Source: Desarmillaria ectypa | Taxonomy: Eukaryota; Basidiomycota; Agaricomycetes; Agaricales; Physalacriaceae | DNA: 64,000 bases | Direction: 5' to 3' | Assembly: GCA_030407005.1 (NCBI GenBank) | Contig: JAUDYN010000002.1 | Coordinates: 2,418,001 to 2,482,000 of the forward strand | Part shown: positions 57,179-64,000 of the stretch, in pieces | Layout: every line of letters starts with the position of its first letter | Position numbering within the stretch: the stretch's first letter is position 1 | Position numbers and translations under genes: made by a program | The notes under the pieces: generated by a model | The model's database searches: none | Seen by the model: the letters and a program-made list of their open reading frames with translations, nothing else | Told to the model about the DNA's origin: nothing

Positions 57179-58443
57179 TTAGAACCCTGCAGGTGAATTA
57201 GAACGAAAAGCTGCATGGAACTCCGGTTGTGCTTACCGTACTTGTTTCCTGCCTCCTTGCGGTTACGTCTGCCTTCTGCGATCTTTTCTTCCAAAGCTTC
57301 TCTGTTCTCGTATGCCTCCTTGAGCATCGTCGACAGCTGATGTCTGGAGCGAGCAATGCCGCTGAGCTTGGATGCCTGGAAGAAAGACATTGAACAAGGA
57401 ATGCAAGTCAAACAGGGTGAAAACTGACATTGATGGTCATTTTTGGTTTCTCAGGAGCACCTCCAGCACCCTTTGTTATTGCCTTTCTCTCTTCCCTCTC
57501 CTTAATCTCCTTCTTGGCTCGATCCATCTCTTTCTTGGCATCAACGTCCTCCATGCCTTCCTTATCCATTCCCTTAAAGCCTTTTGCAACGCCCTTCTCC
57601 AAAGCCCGAACCTGATCATTGTACTCCTTTTGCCACCTCTTCAGGACATTCGCATAATACTCCGGCTCGTACGCCTTCCATACGCCTGACGGAAGTTGGT
57701 AGTACCCTGGATACTCGTCGTTCATCGTCGGTTCTGGTGGTTCAAAGGTCGGAATGGCTGGCGCGGAAGATATGCTAATAGAGGATGAGGAAGAGGTGGC
57801 AGTAGAGTCAGTAGGCTTGGGTGTAGAGGGAGCACCTGAGTAAATACTATGAGTGGCTGACAATAGCATTTCGATAGTATTACCTACCTAATGAAAAGAA
57901 ATCCAAGGCAGGAGCAGGGGCAGTCCGAGCAGCAGGTCTGGCGGTGGGTCTGTCTTCTTCCAACGATATGTTGGACCTCCCTTTTGCCAGCGACGGTGGC
58001 AAAAAGGGTATCGAGGGTGCTGGCGCCTTGCTCTCGACCTCATCGGCTGGTGGTGCTGAAGGAGGCACATTGAAGGACAAAGCCTGGCCCATGCCACCAC
58101 CCAAGACTCGTTCTGTTGGGGCAGGTACAGGGTTTTTCTGTTTTGGTGCCGGGAGCATAGACATCAACGACGATGCCCCAGCACCAGACTCCAACCGAGG
58201 CTTTTTCGCAACAGGTCTGGGTATCTCTGTCTCTTCGTCGTCGTCTTTCACAGACTTAAGTGAGGGCAGAGCAATCGCGATTCGCTTCTTTGTCCTAGGA
58301 GGAGGTAGGGTAATGATGGATGATGAGGTCGTTTTGAACTGAGGTTTCAATGACTGACTGTTTGTGCTACTCGAAGTCTGTGGTTTCGTCTCGGTCTCCC
58401 CATCGCTCTCGCTGCCGCTGCCATAGTCTTCGAGTCCGAGCAT
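57179..58443 (-). CDS. PRCC-domain protein (mitotic checkpoint/splicing-associated)
   Basis: Exons 58443-57888, 57835-57429, 57375-57237 and 57186-57179; 369 residues. It begins MLGLEDYGSGSESD, a typical start for the family. A long Pro/Ser-rich region follows with a basic patch (RTKKRIAIALPSL) and a hydrophobic motif ending APALDFFSL. The C-terminal PRCC region includes YPGYYQLPSGVWKAYEPEYY and NVLKRWQKEYNDQVRALEKG. After it comes a helix with KLSGIARSRHQLSTMLKEAY. Human PRCC is a nuclear splicing-associated protein. The last coding exon holds only 8 nt (two-thirds of a Gly codon, Phe, stop), giving a family-like end KYGF. Confidence 0.83.
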
Positions 58444-58744
58444 AGAGTCAAGTGCAGATTTTTGGAATGACAGTAAGAAGGCGCAAATTGGTGAATAGAG
58501 GTAAAGAAAGAACCAGGTCACACGGTGCCAAATAAATTATGCCAGTAAACACAAAGAATCATATTTATGCAATGTGTAGAATAATCAAAACAGCCCCTTA
58601 CTTAAAGATAGTCATGTCTAGAGAGCGTGTGATAGCAATATCTAACAAGTATCCAATAATGTCCGATTCCTGTAGCATTGCCGATGATTTCCCAGTTCGA
58701 AAACGAGGTAAGTAATAACACAGTCCAAAATGATTATGCCTTCT
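58444..58744. other. Intergenic region
   Basis: 301 bp between the PRCC gene start and the glucan synthase stop, both minus strand. No features recognised. Confidence 0.45.
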
Positions 58745-61700
58745 CTAATGTCCGAATGGAAAAGAAATAAACGTCGTGATCATGGTCGTGCTAAAGATAC
58801 CTGTAAGCATTCGGGGTCCCGAAGAGATGCATCGCAAAAAAAAACTTACATAGCTGTTCTTTACGGTAAAACCAGAAGTAACCAATGACAATTATCAATT
58901 GGCAGATCAGCGCTATCCAGAATATAGGTTCGGCCATGGGACTCCCTATATGATACGAATCAACGCATAATTCGGCTGGATAGAGATTCGGTCAACAAAC
59001 CTTTAAGACCCTCGTCAAAGTCCCACTTCGCAGCATCAGGGAACACACTCCCAGGCCCGATACGATTTGGCGCAGTCGCTCGAGCGACCATGACACAAAC
59101 CGAACCGATGATTTGAGAGAATGCCAGCGTAGCACAAACGTGCAGTCGTGAAAGTGTCTGGAGCAGAATCATACCGAGACCGACTCCCTGAACGGCATCT
59201 AAAACACCGAGCCACAACCACAGCGACAAACCAAGGTATGGTCCACCACTTCCAGCCCAAGGAATATAGAGCGCAAGCGAAGAAGTACCCCACATCATCT
59301 GACACCATTTAGGTGCACCGAGACCCACAGCGAACACAGGCAGAAGCCACGTATGCGTCTTACTGAAGTGCGTGAGGATGCCAAGAAGCGCTCCCCAAAC
59401 ACCAATGAAGAAGGCAATGACCAAGAGAAGAATCTGATATGTCGGAATAGGGACGTTCCACAAGAAACTCCAGTTGCGTCCGTAAGGCTACATGATGAAA
59501 AAACAGTTAAATATACATCGGATAGAAGTTGAACAGGTACTTACGCCGCTGAGCCAATAGTCTCGAAGAATTTCAGACGCAAGGAACCATATAACCAGTT
59601 TTCGGCGGAACAAGGTTCGCAAGAAATGGGGCACCTTGGGCGGTGTTTGACGATAGTACTCTGGAGATGGTGATGAGAAACCAGAAAAATACAGAACGAT
59701 GGTTTACGACTGACCTGGAAGACCGTAAAGCATCAAATAAGCGAAAATGAAACTCATGAGGGCCAGTGGCCAAACGATGAGAACGATCCACCATGGCGGT
59801 GTATAATCATCTGATTGACCAGTGAGAGAATGTCCCCAGTACCACAACGCCGCCACCCAAATCTGTTGGGAACCTTGGACGACACGTGCACGAAGAGTCC
59901 ACACTTCCGTCGCAGCACCCGCTTCTTCACCAAAATTTAGGCCAAAGAATAGGAAGGCAGCGGCCGAGGCGACGGCATAGCACCATGTCGCTGTGCTCGC
60001 AAGAGCTCTATGTGCAGGCTTGAATGAAGAGGAGATTGAGGGGAAACCGACCAGTAGGAACGCAAGACCAAAGAACACCCAAGGTGCGGATAGGACATAT
60101 ACGGATGGCTTCAGTCTGAACAGAGGGTACCACACCGCAGATGCAGCAAGGAATACACCGCCAAGAACATAAAGCTGAACATCGTCTTGCCAACTTCGAC
60201 CAGTTAAAAGAGTGATTTGGAAACTTGTTGCACTCAACATCTGCGAAGGCATTGAGAGGGTATACAGCGTCATTGAAGAAGAATATCTCACCTGACCCGC
60301 AGCGATGACAATAGTATACAATGGCCAGCCCCATATTTCACGAGACATGGCGATCTGTAGCCCTGTCATGGGTACGATTTCAGGGGCGCCTGCGTCGTTA
60401 CGAAGAGGTCCATCATATTCAGAAGAAAAGGCTTGAGTGTTAGGCGCTAGCAGACAGAATTAGAATGAGTCAAAATTGGTGATTGCAAACATACAATCAG
60501 GGCGAGAGTATATTGATGGTGAAGGTGTTCCCCAGACAGAATCACGCTGCGATGACCTGATACTAGCGGCACTGTCGAGTTTATCTTTGCGGACTTTGCC
60601 AAAGAATGCTTCTTCGCTTTTGACGAGGAACTTCTCGATGGACAGTTCATGCTCCGAGTTTTTAGCATTGAGGGCCTGCAGTTTTTGAACGAATTCCGAA
60701 GCGACCCCGCCATCAGCATCAGTGAACTAAAGCCGTGTTAGATCATTGTCACTAGACGAAGAAATAGTCATACCGAGGCGATAGCTTTGTTCAAAGGCGA
60801 GTTGGACTTTTCATCAACAATAGACGAGATCGATTCAACCGAGGACACGCGCGAGTGGGCGCCAAACGGACGATTGGGTGTAAGATTTTCATCCAAGAAC
60901 GGATCTGGAGCATGCCGCTGATCCCGGGCAATGGTGCGATTGGCCCTCTCGAGGAAGTCATTGTATCCTGGACCAGGTTCTATTGTACTGCCGCGCGAAT
61001 GGCTGAAGTAGTCATCATCTTGACCGCCGTCGGTAGTAAAAGAATTGCGAGAGCCATCTGGAGGGAGTAACCGAGGTGCACCAGACGGTGTGAGGGTGTC
61101 TTGACTCCATTGACCGGGAGAACCAGGTGTATTGACATGAGGACTGTCAAGCATGCTGTTTCGGTCCCACTCAGGTTGAGATGGGTAAGCCTGGTTAACA
61201 GGGTTCCAATCATCAGTATCTGGCATGGGACGAGCACCAGCGCCATCACAATCAGACTCCCGCCAAGCATCAGCGCCGGCAATCGCACGGCTGGTATTGA
61301 TGCTGCGCTTGTGGAAATCTTCCATTCGCTGACGCCATTCAACCACAGGAAAACGTTGGACGGCAGATCGGGCCCGGAGAACCGCGCGCTCTTCCTCGGT
61401 GGACTTCAGAGCCATTTTGATAGTTTTGGTCAGCTGTGAGAGCATATGGGCCGTTGAACTGGATTCTACAGGGTACCACTATAACAGAAGAAATAGGTCA
61501 GTTGCGAATCGCTAATAAATGAAATGAACCACTAACCCAACCAGGCATTAAACCCAGGCCTCCAAGACGACTTCCGACTCCGAGAGCACCTTTCCTACCA
61601 AATTCGACGGCCACAAGACCAAAGGGCTCATCACGAGAGGGAATCAGAGCGAAATCGGCACCACTGAACAGATAGGGAGGGAGTGCCGTGAACTCGGGCT

Positions 61701-64000
61701 TTGAATAGACACGATCCGGGAACATTTCCATTAGTCGCGCTAGCTTCTCGGCGGCGAATCGTCCATACAAATCAATAACAGGACCAACAGCAATGAGTTG
61801 GATAGTGGGACGTTTCTCCAACCTGTGTGAAAGTTTGAACTGAAATGAATCTAGTTATGAGGGAGACGAGACTTACAGGGAAGGCATTACATCGGCAATG
61901 AGGTCGACACCTTTTTGCTTCGACCAACGGCCGACGAATACGAACAAGTCAGAATCAGGATCCTGTTTGATCCCAGCCCATTCCTGTGCTTGACGTTTGT
62001 GTTCCGGACGGGCGGCTTCCGCAACTTCGTCGATTTGAACGTCCTTGGCCTTTGTGGGAGCTTCGTCCAACGCCTCAATATCACTGGGATCAGGATTGGG
62101 TAAGGAATCGACATGCTTGAGCGTCCAAAGGGCAGGATATCGGGCCCAACTGCGTTTACCATACTTGTCAGACACACCAGCCACGCCGATACTTTTCTGG
62201 TGAACACTGATGAACGAAGCGGCTGCATGCAGCAAGTTGAAGGTGTTTCCAAACTGAACATATTTAGTGCAATGTTCTTTGCTGATGTTGAACGCCGAGC
62301 AAACTTCCTTCATTTCTTCCTTGGTCCGAAGAGGCCAGAGACCCTGGAATTCGGCATTATGAAGCGATAGACAGCAGGGGAGAACCTTGGGCAGGAGATA
62401 GATGGGTGCCAAAGCGCCATGGTAGTCATTCACATGGTAGATATCGACGGTGGGGTTGCGGCGAATAGTAGCGGCAATAGCTTGGTTCCAAGTCGAATAG
62501 AAGATAGCGGAACTGAGATCGTCCATGCGAGCCGGATAGGGATCAGCTTTGGTCTGGGCGCGGAATACGGGACTATCAAGGATAACATATGTGATGTTGT
62601 CCAAAACGTGAGTCTCTACCTCAATGAGATAAGGCTCGCCGAAGATGATGACTTCGATAGGTTCCGCAGGATCTCCAGCTGGGTACTCCACGTCCTTGAC
62701 CTTCGGCACAACCCAAATCAAGTCGACATCAGTCATTGCTTTACCCATAAGACTGGACATAACACCAAGACCACCAATCTTGACCTTGATCTTCCAATCG
62801 ATGATCTCGTACTCGAGAGTAGAGATAAGGACTTTCCTGCGCTTGTTCTTATCCTCGGGCCAGCCTATGATCTCCCCATTGTGTTTGTGATGTCCGAAAA
62901 TGCCTCCTCCCTTCTCTGACATTCCTCCGTCTTTCAGATCCGACTGGGATTTGTTGCCCAAAACGCCCAGAATAGGGAAATAGCTGTTAGAGGACTTCGT
63001 CTTTACGCCGTATTGATTGTGTTTGATACCGTAGAATGACCACATGAAAACGAGAACGGCGAGGGTACCGGTGATCAAGGGAATAGCGAGCAGCAGAGCG
63101 TACATAACAGCACCGACGGATGCCTGCCCGCGTGGCTTCAGCCACCATTTCATGGTGGAGTCGTCAACAAGCAGCGACCAGGCAAGATGAGGCGATGGTG
63201 GAGCAGACATGTTCACATAATTGGGAGCAGCGGTGTTGGGAGGAAGTCGGTCAAGGATGCCATCGCCATCGACATCTCCGTAGTAGTAGTCATCGAAACC
63301 CCAGACATTGAGCTGGACATACGTCGGCCACTGAGCCATAATTTCCAGCTCCCAGTAGCCATCATCATTCTGTTCCATCACACTCGATAGGCCGCTGTCG
63401 AAACCCCAGGTGTTGTAAGGGCCGCGAGCGAGTAGCTGAGGAACACGGCGACGCGCTCCGGACCAACCATAGTCTGCATGAATAACAGCGGCTGTTGACA
63501 TTGTGGCTCGACTCCAATCTAGGCCATCATTAGTAACAGAAACAACATAATAAAACTGCAGAGCGTACACTGCACGATGATATGGTCGCCGTCCCAGAAC
63601 AAGTCAGAGTCACTGAAGACGTCAGAGTCGATCGTCGTTGTATCCTCCCAGTCAGCCCAACTTGTCCAATTTTGACCGAAGTTCCACGAATACCTGAACT
63701 TTTCGGCGCCGTAAGCTTTGTGAGTGAACGTGTACTTGCCATCCGACTTGGTAAAGACGTCATCATCGTAGTCGTTCTCGGGGAAGACCATGACATTCTG
63801 AGACGAGCCCTTCCTCAAAAGAAGATGATCCACGGCCTATCAAGAGCAGCGGTAAGTCTCAAGTGGAACAATTGTTCAGCTAATACGTACGTTTGTGGAA
63901 TTTCCGTTACTGTCCTGAGCTTTATTGACAATAATCTCCAACACTCCGTCAGGGAAATTTGTCAAAGTCGCAGTCCATTCCCATGCAGAGGTCGAACCAC
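58745..64000 (-). CDS. AGS1: Alpha-1,3-glucan synthase, C-terminal two thirds (5' end outside window)
   Basis: Exons (minus): 64000-63891 (partial), 63836-63569, 63518-61877, 61822-61537, 61478-60774, 60726-60495, 60446-60292, 60240-59715, 59660-59545, 59487-59001, 58945-58850 and 58800-58745; about 1,560 residues visible of a family length near 2,300-2,400. It is a plasma-membrane synthase of cell-wall alpha-1,3-glucan. The visible part starts after the extracellular amylase-like domain. It includes one membrane span ([20 protein letters not shown]) and a cytosolic GT5 glycogen-synthase-like domain. That domain carries the sugar-nucleotide motif [22 protein letters not shown] and the acid-residue motif [16 protein letters not shown] Ser-rich linker and a C-terminal block of about 10 membrane segments, thought to export the chain, follow. 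Phases close throughout. Confidence 0.94.

Noticed and set aside
1..64000. CRISPR array, transposon, viral or toxin genes
   Set aside because: No regularly spaced repeats, transposase, reverse transcriptase or capsid-like motifs were seen; the CCHC gene at 6.5 kb has four knuckles of the ZCCHC9 type and no Gag or Pol neighbours.

Overview
The window is nuclear DNA of a filamentous basidiomycete, most likely an Agaricomycete. Nearly every gene is cut by many GT-AG introns of about 45-60 nt with fungal branch sites (CTGAC/CTAAC-like). The gene set is fungal: alpha-1,3-glucan synthase, two Kre2/Mnt1-type mannosyltransferases, Nur1, a fungal CorA-like protein, kinesin-1 and kinesin-5. Genes are densely packed on both strands. 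I rebuilt exon models by hand from splice signals, reading phase and remembered family sequence. No alignment or database search was run.

Layout. 1-5.8 kb: mitochondrial GrpE/Mge1 (5' partial), mitochondrial Phe-tRNA synthetase, an orphan membrane coiled-coil protein, and nuclear rim protein Nur1. 6.5-13.5 kb: a four-knuckle CCHC protein, an orphan protein, the NEDD8-E1 regulatory subunit Ula1, and a CorA-like membrane protein. 13.8-18.6 kb, minus strand: two tandem CCCH zinc-finger/coiled-coil paralogues (one frameshifted) and oligosaccharyltransferase subunit Ost3. 18.6-22.4 kb: phosphatidylinositol 4-kinase Pik1. 22.6-26.6 kb, minus strand: two tandem GT15 mannosyltransferases. 27.3-32.3 kb: Tom40, a small ABC ATPase, and a DUF2828/vWA protein. 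32.6-41.2 kb: kinesin-5, elongation factor Elf1 and kinesin-1. 42.2-51.4 kb: a PUF protein and Sec16. 51.8-58.4 kb: an intron-containing tRNA, a coding-like remnant, Arp2, mitochondrial dehydratase Htd2, histone H2B and a PRCC-domain protein. 58.7-64 kb: the C-terminal two thirds of alpha-1,3-glucan synthase, whose 5' part lies beyond the window.

Functional threads. Several genes act in the secretory pathway and cell wall (Ost3, Pik1, two GT15 enzymes, Sec16, glucan synthase). Several act in mitochondria (Mge1, Msf1, Tom40, Htd2). Several act on the cytoskeleton (two kinesins, Arp2). This looks like ordinary euchromatic housekeeping sequence, not a dedicated cluster.

Most notable: (1) the two GT15 paralogues share a 6-nt and a 10-nt microexon at identical sites, and kinesin-1 has 11-nt and 8-nt microexons; (2) the PUF repeats decode to UGUAUAUA, and exactly that octamer lies 6 nt after the TOM40 stop codon; (3) one CCCH paralogue carries a one-base frameshift in a homopolymer directly after its zinc finger; (4) three CACGTG boxes sit about one helical turn apart in a divergent promoter. 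I found no CRISPR array, virus, transposon or specialised defence system.
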